This document shows positions 36,655-45,261 of a DNA stretch of 53,134 nt, piece after piece. The notes under the pieces are model-generated. The model saw only the letters and a program-made list of their open reading frames with translations. It made no database searches and was not told the DNA's origin. Source of the DNA: Candidatus Endomicrobiellum mastotermitis (GTDB lineage Bacteria > Elusimicrobiota > Endomicrobiia > Endomicrobiales > Endomicrobiaceae). How positions within the stretch are numbered: the first letter of the stretch is position 1; each line of letters begins with the position of its first letter. The position numbers and the translations under genes are program-made. The stretch is taken from the NCBI GenBank assembly GCA_031272445.1, contig JAISTT010000006.1:1-53134 (forward strand), read 5' to 3'.

Positions 36655-37353
36655 ATGGATGTGGATACAAAAAGTAAGTTGTCAGATATAAAGATAAAGC
36701 TTAAGGATGTAGAAAAAAATTCTATAATTACTACATTTATAAAGTGTGCTAATGAGTATTTAGGAACGATAGGTTATACTGAACATGGATTTAGACATGT
36801 AAGCTTGGTTGCTTCTAGGGCAAGAAACGTTTTGATATATCTTGGCCATTCGGAAAGGTTTCAAAATCTTGTTGAAATTGCAGGTTATATGCATGATATA
36901 GGGAATATTGTAAATAGACAGGGGCATGGACAATCGGCAGCTCTTATATCAATGAGATTATTAAAAGATATGGGTATGAGCTATGAAGATATAGCATTTA
37001 TAATTTCAGCTATAGGGAACCATGATGAGGAAGATGGGGATTTTGGAAATCCTGTGTCAGCTGCTTTAGTTTTGGCTGATAAATCTGATGTGCACAAGAC
37101 TAGAGTGAGGAATTTAGATAGTTCAAAATGTGATAATATTCATGATAGAGTAAACTCTGCAGCAGAAAGATCATCTTTAAGAGTTAGTAAAGATAAGAAA
37201 GTTATATCACTCCGAATTAATATTAATACGCATATATCAAATGTCGCTGAATATTTTGAAATTTTTATGTCAAGAATGCTTATGTGTAAAAGAGCGGCGA
37301 ACATTTTAAATTGTAAGTTTGAATTATTAATAAATGACAAAAAGTTAGTATAG
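36655..37353 (+). CDS. HD-domain phosphohydrolase-like protein, paralog 2
   Basis: The 232-residue HD protein keeps EHGFRHVSLVASRARN, GYMHDIGNIVNRQGHGQS (His80-Asp81, His91), GNHDEEDGDF (His123) and ADKSDVH (Asp142), aligning residue by residue with the protein at 34240-34929. It shares the end YFEIFMSR...NCKFELLINDKK. ATG at 36655 is chosen because it gives the same spacing to the HD core as in the paralog; GTG at 36622 would add 11 residues. secD begins on the next base after its stop, so it is built into the yajC-secDF operon. Function unknown. Confidence 0.85.
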   Translation: MDVDTKSKLSDIKIKLKDVEKNSIITTFIKCANEYLGTIGYTEHGFRHVSLVASRARNVLIYLGHSERFQNLVEIAGYMHDIGNIVNRQGHGQSAALISMRLLKDMGMSYEDIAFIISAIGNHDEEDGDFGNPVSAALVLADKSDVHKTRVRNLDSSKCDNIHDRVNSAAERSSLRVSKDKKVISLRININTHISNVAEYFEIFMSRMLMCKRAANILNCKFELLINDKKLV

Positions 37354-38778
37354 ATGATCAAAAAAATTGATTGTAAATCATTTATTATTGGTATGCTATT
37401 GTTTTTTTCAATTTTGGCATTATGGCCATCATGTAAGTGGATGATGATGCATGATGAGAAAAAGGAACAAGCAGAGAAAGAAAAGGATCCAATTTTAAAT
37501 AAAGTTTTAAAATTAGGGTTAGATTTAAAAGGTGGGACACATCTTCTTTTAGAAGTAGATTTGTCAAAGTTGGGCGAAAATGTAAAAATTAAAGATGCTG
37601 TTGATAAAGCGGTTGAAATTATTAGACATAGGATTGATCAGTTCGGCATAGCAGAGCCTATGGTTGCAAAACAAGGAGATAAGTGGATAGTAGTACAGCT
37701 TCCTGGGATTAAAAATTCTAAAGCTGCAAGGGATTTGATAGGTAAGACTGCATTACTCGAGTTTAGAATAGTGAATACAAGTAAAGATGCAGCTCGTGTT
37801 CTTGAACTTATTTCTATAAAAGGGATTACACCTGAACATTACAGAGAAAATTTAGAGATGTATCCTGATATTAGAGCTGTTATGCCTAAAGACGCCTCGA
37901 TTTTTGAAAGCAAAGAAGGTGAATATTATGTTTTAGATAAAGCTTTGTTAACAGGACTTTTTCTTAAAAATGCAAAGGTTGAGTTTGATGAATTTGGGTG
38001 TTCAAGAGTTTTTGTAGAATTTACTAGAGAGGGTGCTAGAATATTTGAAAGTATAACTGCAAGAAATAAAGATAAAAGTTTAGCTATAGTGCTTGATGGT
38101 TTCGTGCAATCCGCACCTCTAATTCGTTCAACAATTCCTAATGGAAAGGCAGTTATTGAGGGTAATTTTAACTCTGAAGATGCACGATTCCTTGCAACTA
38201 TATTAAGGTCAGGAGCTTTACCTGTTTCTATTAAAGTGATAGAAGAGAGAACAATCGGGCCGTCATTAGGTGATGACTCCATAAAAAAAGGTCTTACATC
38301 ATCTATTATTGGTATTTTAGTGGTTTTCATTTTTATGATTGTATATTACCGTTTTTCAGGATTTATTGCAGATGTAGCACTTACTTTAAACCTGATGGTG
38401 CTTATGGCTATAATGGCTTATTTCCAATTTACTCTTACACTTCCAGGAGTAGCTGGCATAGCTCTTATGCTTGCTATGTCTGTTGACTCAAATGTACTTA
38501 TATTAGAAAGAGTAAGAGAAGAGCTTTACATTGGAAAGACGCCAAGAATTGCAGTGGATACTGCTTATAAAAAAGTTTTCTGGACTATTTTTGACGCTAA
38601 TTTTACAACTCTTATAGCTGCTATTTTTTTATTTCAGTTTGGTATGGGACCTATAAAGGGTTTTGCTGTAACTCTTTCTATAGGGCTTATAATAAGTATG
38701 TTTACTTCTGTTGTAGTAACTAAGTTTATTTATGAGTTTTTATTTAGAAAAGGTTTTTTATTGAAAATGAAGGTGTAA
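37354..38778 (+). CDS. secD: Protein translocase subunit SecD
   Basis: SecD forms with SecF an RND-type membrane complex that uses the proton gradient to pull exported proteins through SecYEG. The 474-residue product has a first membrane helix at about 9-24, the P1 head with LGLDLKGGTHLLLEVDLSKL near 51-70, and LDGFVQSAPLI and EGNFNSEDARFLATILRSGA. GPSLGDDSIKKG leads into five further membrane helices with AMSVDSNVLILERVREEL. It follows the HD gene with no spacer and precedes secF by 12 bases. Confidence 0.97.
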   Translation: MIKKIDCKSFIIGMLLFFSILALWPSCKWMMMHDEKKEQAEKEKDPILNKVLKLGLDLKGGTHLLLEVDLSKLGENVKIKDAVDKAVEIIRHRIDQFGIAEPMVAKQGDKWIVVQLPGIKNSKAARDLIGKTALLEFRIVNTSKDAARVLELISIKGITPEHYRENLEMYPDIRAVMPKDASIFESKEGEYYVLDKALLTGLFLKNAKVEFDEFGCSRVFVEFTREGARIFESITARNKDKSLAIVLDGFVQSAPLIRSTIPNGKAVIEGNFNSEDARFLATILRSGALPVSIKVIEERTIGPSLGDDSIKKGLTSSIIGILVVFIFMIVYYRFSGFIADVALTLNLMVLMAIMAYFQFTLTLPGVAGIALMLAMSVDSNVLILERVREELYIGKTPRIAVDTAYKKVFWTIFDANFTTLIAAIFLFQFGMGPIKGFAVTLSIGLIISMFTSVVVTKFIYEFLFRKGFLLKMKV

Positions 38779-38790
38779 TTTGGAGAGTAG

Positions 38791-39708
38791 ATGCAATTTT
38801 TTAGATATACGAATATAGATTTTATTAAAAATCGCTATAAGTTTTTTTTTATCTCTGGAATTTTACTATTAATGACTGTATTTATTTTAATTTACAAAGG
38901 TGGACCAAGTTATGGAATTGATTTTAGAGGTGGCATTTTTATGCAGGTTTCTTTTCATAATAAAGTTAAGTTACAGGATTTTCGTGAAACTATAAAGGAA
39001 AGTGGTATAAATTCTTTTGAACTTCAAAGCTCTGATAACGTTATTATGTTGAGGGCAAAAAAGAATTTTGAATCTTTAGAAGAATTTAAGAAGTTAGTTA
39101 AGAGTTCAGTGGAGTTGAAATTTCCGGGTAATGTAGTAAAAATTGAAAAAATAGAGTATGTAGGATCTACTGTCAGCAAGTATCTTTCAAAACAAGCTGG
39201 TTATGCATTTTTATTTGCATTTTTAGGCATGATTGTGTATGTTACTTTTAGATTTAAATCTAGCTTGTGGGGCATTGCTTCTGTTGTAGGTATTTTGCAT
39301 GATATCATTATATGTTTTGGTTTTCTAGTTCTTGCAAATAAAGAAATTAATATAACAGTTATCGCTGCTCTTCTTACAGTTGCTGGCTATTCAATTAATG
39401 ATACTATAGTTTTATTTGCTAGAGTAAAAGAGAATTTAAAACTTATTGTTAATGAAAGCTTTTCAACTATAATTAATAGAAGTGTAAATGAAGTCTTTCC
39501 GAGAGCTCTTGTTACTTCTTTTACAGTTTTTATTATTGCATGCTCAATGTTTTTCTTAGGTGGTGAGGTTATACATACTTTTGCATATATAATGATCATT
39601 GGAGTTCTAGTTGGAGTGTTCTCCTCAGTATTTGTTTGTGCTTCTCTTGTTTATGAATGTGAGATGAGGAAAGATAAACGTTTTAAAAAAAAGAGTACTT
39701 TGGAATAA
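38791..39708 (+). CDS. secF: Protein translocase subunit SecF
   Basis: This is the partner of SecD in the inner membrane. The 305-residue product has a first membrane helix near 17-34, then SYGIDFRGGIFMQVSF (the SecF counterpart of the SecD motif). EYVGSTVSKYLSKQAGYAFL precedes a bundle of five helices, with GILHDIIICFGFLVLANKEI, AALLTVAGYSINDTIVLFAR and INRSVNEVFPRALVTSFTVF. GGAGAG lies six bases upstream of the ATG. Confidence 0.97.
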   Translation: MQFFRYTNIDFIKNRYKFFFISGILLLMTVFILIYKGGPSYGIDFRGGIFMQVSFHNKVKLQDFRETIKESGINSFELQSSDNVIMLRAKKNFESLEEFKKLVKSSVELKFPGNVVKIEKIEYVGSTVSKYLSKQAGYAFLFAFLGMIVYVTFRFKSSLWGIASVVGILHDIIICFGFLVLANKEINITVIAALLTVAGYSINDTIVLFARVKENLKLIVNESFSTIINRSVNEVFPRALVTSFTVFIIACSMFFLGGEVIHTFAYIMIIGVLVGVFSSVFVCASLVYECEMRKDKRFKKKSTLE

Positions 39709-39735
39709 AAACAATAAGAGTTTTTCTCTAATATA

Positions 39736-40335
39736 ATGCGAAAAATTAAAAATTTTAGAGTTAATTTGCACGTGAAGGAAGTTTCGCATTTAGTAAAGAG
39801 ACTTGCAAATACCGCTGAACTACTTGAGGAGATTGAGAAATCAGTTCGACGGTATTGTTGTTTTTATTATGAATTTATATCACCATCTCTAATTTACGAG
39901 ACTTTTTCAAGAGAATTTCTTTCATTGTTTGTTTATAAAGAAGGTGTCCCATCAAAATGGATCGCTGGAAGTATTTTTTTTGTAACTTTAGGTGATAATC
40001 TGTATAAAGAATATGAAAAAAATGAAGAAACTTTTGGCGAATATACTGGCAAGATAATTATTTCTGCTTTAGCTATTAATGCTTTAAAACAGTCAAGGAA
40101 TTTTACACAAAAACTTGTTTTAGCTGAAGCTCGAGAAGAGAACTGTGAACTTTCAGAAGATGTTGGTGTTTATAAGAATTTGTACAAAATAGCCACAAAG
40201 GATATTCCTATTAAAAAAATAGGTGTAAGTGTGGAATCCGAGGAGCTTAGCCCTAAATATTCATCATGTGGCTTATTCTACTGGATACCATCAAAGAAAA
40301 GACAAAAAGTAAATAAAATAAAAAATAATGTTTGA
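39736..40335 (+). CDS. Uncharacterised protein, possibly B12-methionine-synthase activation-domain-like
   Basis: The 199-residue soluble protein is not firmly recognised. The middle part, SKWIAGSIFFVTLGDNLYKE, then GKIIISALAINALKQSRNFT, and the later EELSPKYSSCGLFYW, resemble in order the features of the methionine synthase reactivation domain: a strand ending in TLG, a long helix with a small-residue pattern, and an RLSPGY-like motif. That family exists as separate proteins in anaerobes. A missing arginine-proline pattern and its odd position after secF make the call tentative. It lies 27 bases after secF. No signal peptide or membrane segment. Confidence 0.7.
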   Translation: MRKIKNFRVNLHVKEVSHLVKRLANTAELLEEIEKSVRRYCCFYYEFISPSLIYETFSREFLSLFVYKEGVPSKWIAGSIFFVTLGDNLYKEYEKNEETFGEYTGKIIISALAINALKQSRNFTQKLVLAEAREENCELSEDVGVYKNLYKIATKDIPIKKIGVSVESEELSPKYSSCGLFYWIPSKKRQKVNKIKNNV

Positions 40336-40465
40336 TAGTAGTAAATAATAAAGATTTTTAGCAGATATCAGTTTTCTTTTTGTAATATGGAATGAATACA
40401 TGATAAAGTAGTAGTCATTAAGTCATTATTTGTAATGTTAATTGAGAGAATGTTTATTTATAAAG

Positions 40466-41716
40466 ATGATAAAATTTTTTGTTATGCTCTATAATGTTCT
40501 GTATATCTTGTTTTTGCCGTTTGTTGTGATTGTTTTCATTTTTAATAATAAATACAATAAAGAAATTTTTTATAAACTTTCTGAACGTCTTTCATTTTGT
40601 AAACTACCAAATAAAAATTTAAAGACAACTCTTTGGATACATTGTGCCTCTCTTGGCGAAGTGCGTGCTGTAGAACCTGTTTTAGATGGTCTTAAAGATG
40701 AATATTACATTGTTTTGACATCTCTTACTAGAAGCGGAAGAGATTATGCACAGAATTTGAGAAAAGCAGATTTTGTAGCTTTACTTCCATTGGATATATA
40801 TCCTATTATGCGTAGGTTTTTCAATGTTGTTAAGCCAGATATGCTTATACTTGTTGAGACAGAAATTTGGGTGACTATGCTCTATGTCGCATCATATAAT
40901 AATATAAAAGTTATTACAGTTAATGGTAGAATGTCAGCTAGATCGTTTAAAATTTATAAAAAATTTAAATTTTTCTGGAATAAATTCATACTACTAATTG
41001 ATACTATTGTTACGATAAGTAAAGATGATGCTGATAGGTTTTCGTTTTTAAGTGATGGTAAATGTAAAGTTGTTGTTTCAGGAAATATAAAATATGGTAG
41101 AAATTTTATGTTGGATTCAAGAAGAGAAGATTTCTTTTTAGGCAAAGAGGATTTTGTATTTTCTGCGGGTAGTATAAGAGGAGATGAAGAAGAGATTATT
41201 GCAGATGTGTTCAATAAAATGAGTTTAAATTTCAGCAAAATCAAATTCTTTGTTGCACCTAGGCATCTTTCAAGGATTAAGGCCATAGTAAAAATTCTTG
41301 AAAGTAGGCATATTAAATATTCATTGTTTTCTAGCAGAAATTTTAAAAATAGATTTATTTTGGTTGATGTTTTTGGAAAATTACAAAGCATATATTCAAT
41401 CTCAGATATATGTTATGTAGGGGGGTCAATTGTAGATAAAGGTGGGCAAAATCCTATAGAACCAGCAGGATATGGTAGACCGGTTTTGTTTGGTAAAAAT
41501 ATGGATAACTTTAAAACAGAGTCAGAAATTCTTTTAAAATATAAAGGTGCTTTAATCGTTAGTGATGCTGAGGATTTGTGCAATAATATAAGAAAATTTA
41601 TATGTGATAGAAAATTTCTTGAAGATGTTGGTAGAAATGCTTTAAAAGCTGTTAAGTCTCAAAAAAATATTGTATCTTTTGTGATAGAAAAACTTAAAGA
41701 GAGTTTGAATGTATGA
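40466..41716 (+). CDS. waaA: 3-deoxy-D-manno-octulosonic acid (Kdo) transferase
   Basis: WaaA adds Kdo to lipid IVA at the inner membrane. The roughly 416-residue product has an N-terminal membrane anchor (residues 3-25), then WIHCASLGEVRAVEPVLDGL with the catalytic glutamate, LTSLTRSGRDYAQ, ETEIWVTML, NGRMSARSFKIYKKF, and the C-terminal GQNPIEPAGYGRPVLFG of the nucleotide-sugar domain. ATG at 40466 is preferred over the open TTG at 40442; neither has a strong ribosome binding site. It overlaps the next gene by eight bases and starts an LPS core operon that runs into pfp. Confidence 0.95.
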   Translation: MIKFFVMLYNVLYILFLPFVVIVFIFNNKYNKEIFYKLSERLSFCKLPNKNLKTTLWIHCASLGEVRAVEPVLDGLKDEYYIVLTSLTRSGRDYAQNLRKADFVALLPLDIYPIMRRFFNVVKPDMLILVETEIWVTMLYVASYNNIKVITVNGRMSARSFKIYKKFKFFWNKFILLIDTIVTISKDDADRFSFLSDGKCKVVVSGNIKYGRNFMLDSRREDFFLGKEDFVFSAGSIRGDEEEIIADVFNKMSLNFSKIKFFVAPRHLSRIKAIVKILESRHIKYSLFSSRNFKNRFILVDVFGKLQSIYSISDICYVGGSIVDKGGQNPIEPAGYGRPVLFGKNMDNFKTESEILLKYKGALIVSDAEDLCNNIRKFICDRKFLEDVGRNALKAVKSQKNIVSFVIEKLKESLNV

Positions 41717-43403
41717 TGCTAATCTTGTTGTAAATATTATTGTTTTTGTATGTCGTATTCTGTGCAAGACCTTGAGGAAGACATTTATAAATGATACTTC
41801 TCTCTATCCTAAGCATTTAGTTTATTCTTTCTGGCATGGGAATGAGTTGCCGATAGTATTAGCTAACCTAGCTAATCATAAGAAAAATAATGTAGTCGTT
41901 ATGGTAAGTCTTTCAAATGATGGGGAGCTTTTATCTCAAGTTTTACGTAAATTCGGTTATTTAACTGTTAGAGGTTCTTCAAGTAAGAGAGGGCAAAGGG
42001 CATTGATGGAAATGATAGAATATGCTCGTGATGGGTATAGTCTTGCTTTTGCAGCAGATGGTCCTAGGGGACCATATCATAAACTAAAACCTGGAGTTGT
42101 GTATGTAGCTCAAAAGACTGGTATGCCAATAGTTCCAATAGGTTGTTCATCAAAAAATAGAGTTGTACTTTCCGGATCTTGGGATAAATCTATAATTCCA
42201 TTACCTTTTTCAAAAATGGTACAAGTTTATGGAGAACCAATTTATATTGATAGAGAAGATGATATCTATAAAAAGTCTATAATTGTAGAAGAAAAAGTAA
42301 ATAGATTATTTAAATTTACTGATAACTATTACTGGACAAGAGATATATTGAGATACTTAGAGTATCATCCCGGACCTAAAATTTTAATTATACAGCCTAG
42401 TAGAATGAGTGATATTATATTTTCTTTGCCAGTTCTTTCAGTAATAAAAAAAAAGTATCCTAATGCAAAGTTAAGCTGGATTGTTGATGAGAAATACGCT
42501 GAAATTTTAAATGACAATCCTTTACTAGAAAGTGTTTTCATCTGGAATAAAGAGCGGATTTCTCTTAATTATTATAGAGCTTTGAGACGACAACTAAGGA
42601 AGCAAAAGTTTGATTTAAGTATAGATTTGCACGGACTTGCTAAATCTGCATTGTTTGTTTTATTTGCTGATGCGAGATTTAAAGTAGCTTCGTCATCTGC
42701 AAATAATATATGGAAGTTTTCATTACTATTTTCAAAAGGAGTAAAATCTTCTAGAGATTGTCATTTTGTTGAACGTAACCTTGAGGTTGCAAAGTATTTG
42801 GGTTGTTGTAATGAAGAGATAAATTACTCTATTTTAGTTCATGATGAAGATTTTAAAAGTGTTAGAGATAAGTTATTAAGAGAAAATATAAATTTTGAAA
42901 AAATAATAGGTATTCATCCGAATGCTGATTGGATTTCAAGAAGATGGGAAGGTTATAAATTTGCTGCTCTTGCTAGAAAATTAAAATTAGAATTGGATGC
43001 TGACATTGTTTTTATTGGAGGAGATAAAGAGAATGAGGTGATAGAAAAAGGTTTAAATGAGAAAATAATTGCGACTTCATGTGTTGAAATAGTTGATATG
43101 ACTGGAAAATTTACTTTAAAAGAATTATGTGCTTTCTTGAAAATATGCAAGGTTTTTGTTGGAAATGAAGCGTGGCCTATGCATATTGCAACAGCTTTAA
43201 ATACTCAAGCTGTTGCAATATTAGGAGCTACAAATGCAAAATTAACAGGTCCATATAAAGGGAATACGGAAATCATACAGCGCGTCGTGCCTTGTCAACC
43301 TTGTAGAAATAGGGCTTGTAAAGATATTGTGTGTATGCATAATATATCTGTTGGAGAAATTTTTAATGCAGTGAAGAAAAAATATGAAAGTTTTAATAAT
43401 TAA
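41709..43403 (+). CDS. Fusion of LPLAT-like acyltransferase (DUF374) and GT9 heptosyltransferase
   Basis: The 564-residue protein joins two families. Residues about 1-215 are the DUF374 acyltransferase-like domain, with YSFWHGNELPIVLANL (HxxxxE-type site), VRGSSSKRGQRALMEMI, and FAADGPRGPYHKLKPGVVYVA followed by QKTGMPIVPIG. Residues about 224-564 are a glycosyltransferase-9 domain: KILIIQPSRMSDIIFSLPVL, IDLHGLAKSALFVLFA, IGIHPNADWISRRWEG, and VGNEAWPMHIATAL near the end. The expected job is lipid A or inner-core assembly, with the GT9 part adding a heptose. In most genomes these are separate genes. Overlaps: 8 bases with waaA and 20 with the next GT9 gene. Confidence 0.9.
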   Translation: MYDANLVVNIIVFVCRILCKTLRKTFINDTSLYPKHLVYSFWHGNELPIVLANLANHKKNNVVVMVSLSNDGELLSQVLRKFGYLTVRGSSSKRGQRALMEMIEYARDGYSLAFAADGPRGPYHKLKPGVVYVAQKTGMPIVPIGCSSKNRVVLSGSWDKSIIPLPFSKMVQVYGEPIYIDREDDIYKKSIIVEEKVNRLFKFTDNYYWTRDILRYLEYHPGPKILIIQPSRMSDIIFSLPVLSVIKKKYPNAKLSWIVDEKYAEILNDNPLLESVFIWNKERISLNYYRALRRQLRKQKFDLSIDLHGLAKSALFVLFADARFKVASSSANNIWKFSLLFSKGVKSSRDCHFVERNLEVAKYLGCCNEEINYSILVHDEDFKSVRDKLLRENINFEKIIGIHPNADWISRRWEGYKFAALARKLKLELDADIVFIGGDKENEVIEKGLNEKIIATSCVEIVDMTGKFTLKELCAFLKICKVFVGNEAWPMHIATALNTQAVAILGATNAKLTGPYKGNTEIIQRVVPCQPCRNRACKDIVCMHNISVGEIFNAVKKKYESFNN

Positions 43404-44313
43404 GCCAAGCTCTTTTGGTGACATCATTCATGCTTTACCTTGTGTAAATGCTTTGAAGCAAATATATCGCAATTGTGAGATAAGTTGGGTTGCTTTTAAC
43501 GTGTGGACTTCTGTTTTAAAAATTTGTCCAGATGTTGATAAAGTTATACCTTGGGATAGAGAAAAGGGATTGATAGGTTTTTTTGAAACGTTGAAAAAAG
43601 TTAATGAAAAAGAGTATGACTTAATTATAGATTTGCAAGGGCTTTTAAGAAGTGCATTGCTTGCAAAATTTGCAAAAGCGAAAGTGAAGATTGGAGTGCC
43701 TGGAATGAAAGAGTTCAGTAATCTTTTAATAAAAGAAGTATATCCTCAAAGTGCCAATTTAAATGCTATGGTTCGTAATCTTGAACCCATTCGTTTTTTA
43801 ACTAGTAGAAACCATAGCCCAAAAATTAACATAAAAGTGAACTCAAGTGCGGATAAAATTTTGCAAGATAATAGAGTTTTTGGAGAGTTTATTTCTTTAA
43901 TACCTTTTGCAAGAGGAAAAGGAAAAGATTGGAGTGTATACAACTATCATAAGCTTATCAATTTAATAAAAAATGAATATTTTAATGTGCAGATTGTAGT
44001 TTTAGGTTCAATTAAAGATTTTGGCAAAATAAATTCTGATAAGGTTGTAGATTTATGCGGTAAGACAAGTATAGAGGAGCTCGCAGCCGTTTTACTAAAA
44101 AGCAAGGTCAATGTTGGTGCAGATACTGGGCCCATGCATTTATCAGCAGTTTTGCAAATTCCTTCTGTTTTTATATTTGGGGCTTCGGATGTAAAAAAAA
44201 CGTCTCCTTATATAGGGAAATTTTCTTTACTTTGGAATAAGAGTAATCCTAAACACATCGACAGCATCGAACCTAATGATGTTTTTATGGAAATAAAGAA
44301 ATGGATAAAATAA
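43384..44313 (+). CDS. ADP-heptose:LPS heptosyltransferase (GT9), second in cluster
   Basis: The 309-residue single-domain GT9 enzyme begins MKVLIIKPSSFGDIIHALPC, continues with IDLQGLLRSALLAKFAKAKV, and has the C-terminal VGADTGPMHLSAVLQIPSVF with FGASDVKKTSPY. The start KPSSFGDIIHALP and the aspartate in GADTGPMH match WaaC-type heptosyltransferases (the first heptose onto Kdo) best, but donor and acceptor cannot be fixed from sequence. It overlaps its upstream neighbour by 20 bases and the next GT9 gene by 13. Confidence 0.9.
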   Translation: MKVLIIKPSSFGDIIHALPCVNALKQIYRNCEISWVAFNVWTSVLKICPDVDKVIPWDREKGLIGFFETLKKVNEKEYDLIIDLQGLLRSALLAKFAKAKVKIGVPGMKEFSNLLIKEVYPQSANLNAMVRNLEPIRFLTSRNHSPKINIKVNSSADKILQDNRVFGEFISLIPFARGKGKDWSVYNYHKLINLIKNEYFNVQIVVLGSIKDFGKINSDKVVDLCGKTSIEELAAVLLKSKVNVGADTGPMHLSAVLQIPSVFIFGASDVKKTSPYIGKFSLLWNKSNPKHIDSIEPNDVFMEIKKWIK

Positions 44314-45260
44314 TCTTCTTTCATATGAATCAACTTGGTGATTTACTTTTTTCACTTCCTGTTCTTAAAGCTGTAAGGCGAGAGTTAAATGTAAAAGTAT
44401 ATTCTGTTGTTAGATCTGACTTGGCGCCAATTTTAATATCTTCAAATTTAGTTGATGTAGTAGTGCCTAAAGAGGAAAATTTTATAAAAAATATAAAAAA
44501 TATAAGTAAAGAGAAATTTGACAAAGCTATTCTTTTCTCAGAATCTCCGAGCTCATTAATTTCAGCTTATTTTGCGAAAATAAAAGTAAGAGTAGGTTTT
44601 AAGACGTCATCTTTGAGTTTTTTTCTTAATAAAAAGGTTAAAAGAATTGGGGTCCCATCTCTATTTAATAATAGAGAATTAGGGTTTAGCGTTGGGTTAA
44701 AAAATATTCAAAGAGATTATGAGGGCATATTAGATGTTCCAGAAAGTAATTTGAATGATGTAAAAGAATGGTTTATAGTAAATAATCTTGACAGTGAAAA
44801 AACAATCGCGATTTCACCTGGTGCAAGTGTGAAGAGGCAAGATAAATGTCTAAAAGATAACAAATGGGTTAAAGTGATAGATACTGTTGTATCACAATAT
44901 GGGTTAAAGTGTGTTCTTTCAGGTGCGACTTGGGAAAGTGAACTGTTGAATAGAATTGCTAGAAAATGTAAGATACTTCCTAAAATATTTGTTGCAGAAA
45001 AAGGAATTCTAGATAGTGCGGCTTTCTTAAAAGTGTGTAGTTTATTTGTAGGTATAGATTCTGGTGCAATGCATTTAGCTGCTGCTGTTGGAACAAAATG
45101 TGTAGGTGTGTTTGGTTGTACAGATCCGCTTCAAGTCGGCCCTATGCCTATAGAAAAACATGCAATAATAAAGAGAAACGGTATTTCTCAAGTTACATCA
45201 GAAGATATTGTATCAAAAGTTAAAGAGCTATTGGCTAAAAAATTAGAGAGGAAAATTTAA
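44301..45260 (+). CDS. GT9-family heptosyltransferase, third in cluster
   Basis: The 319-residue GT9 enzyme begins DKIIFFHMNQLGDLLFSLPV, has ISPGASVKRQDKCLKDNKWV at the donor site, and VGIDSGAMHLAAAVGTKCVG with FGCTDPLQVGP at the C-terminus. It diverges more from classical WaaC/WaaF than its neighbour and may transfer another sugar. It overlaps the preceding gene by 13 bases. pfp begins two bases after its stop with the ribosome binding site inside this gene. Confidence 0.88.
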   Translation: MDKIIFFHMNQLGDLLFSLPVLKAVRRELNVKVYSVVRSDLAPILISSNLVDVVVPKEENFIKNIKNISKEKFDKAILFSESPSSLISAYFAKIKVRVGFKTSSLSFFLNKKVKRIGVPSLFNNRELGFSVGLKNIQRDYEGILDVPESNLNDVKEWFIVNNLDSEKTIAISPGASVKRQDKCLKDNKWVKVIDTVVSQYGLKCVLSGATWESELLNRIARKCKILPKIFVAEKGILDSAAFLKVCSLFVGIDSGAMHLAAAVGTKCVGVFGCTDPLQVGPMPIEKHAIIKRNGISQVTSEDIVSKVKELLAKKLERKI

Positions 45261-45261
45261 A

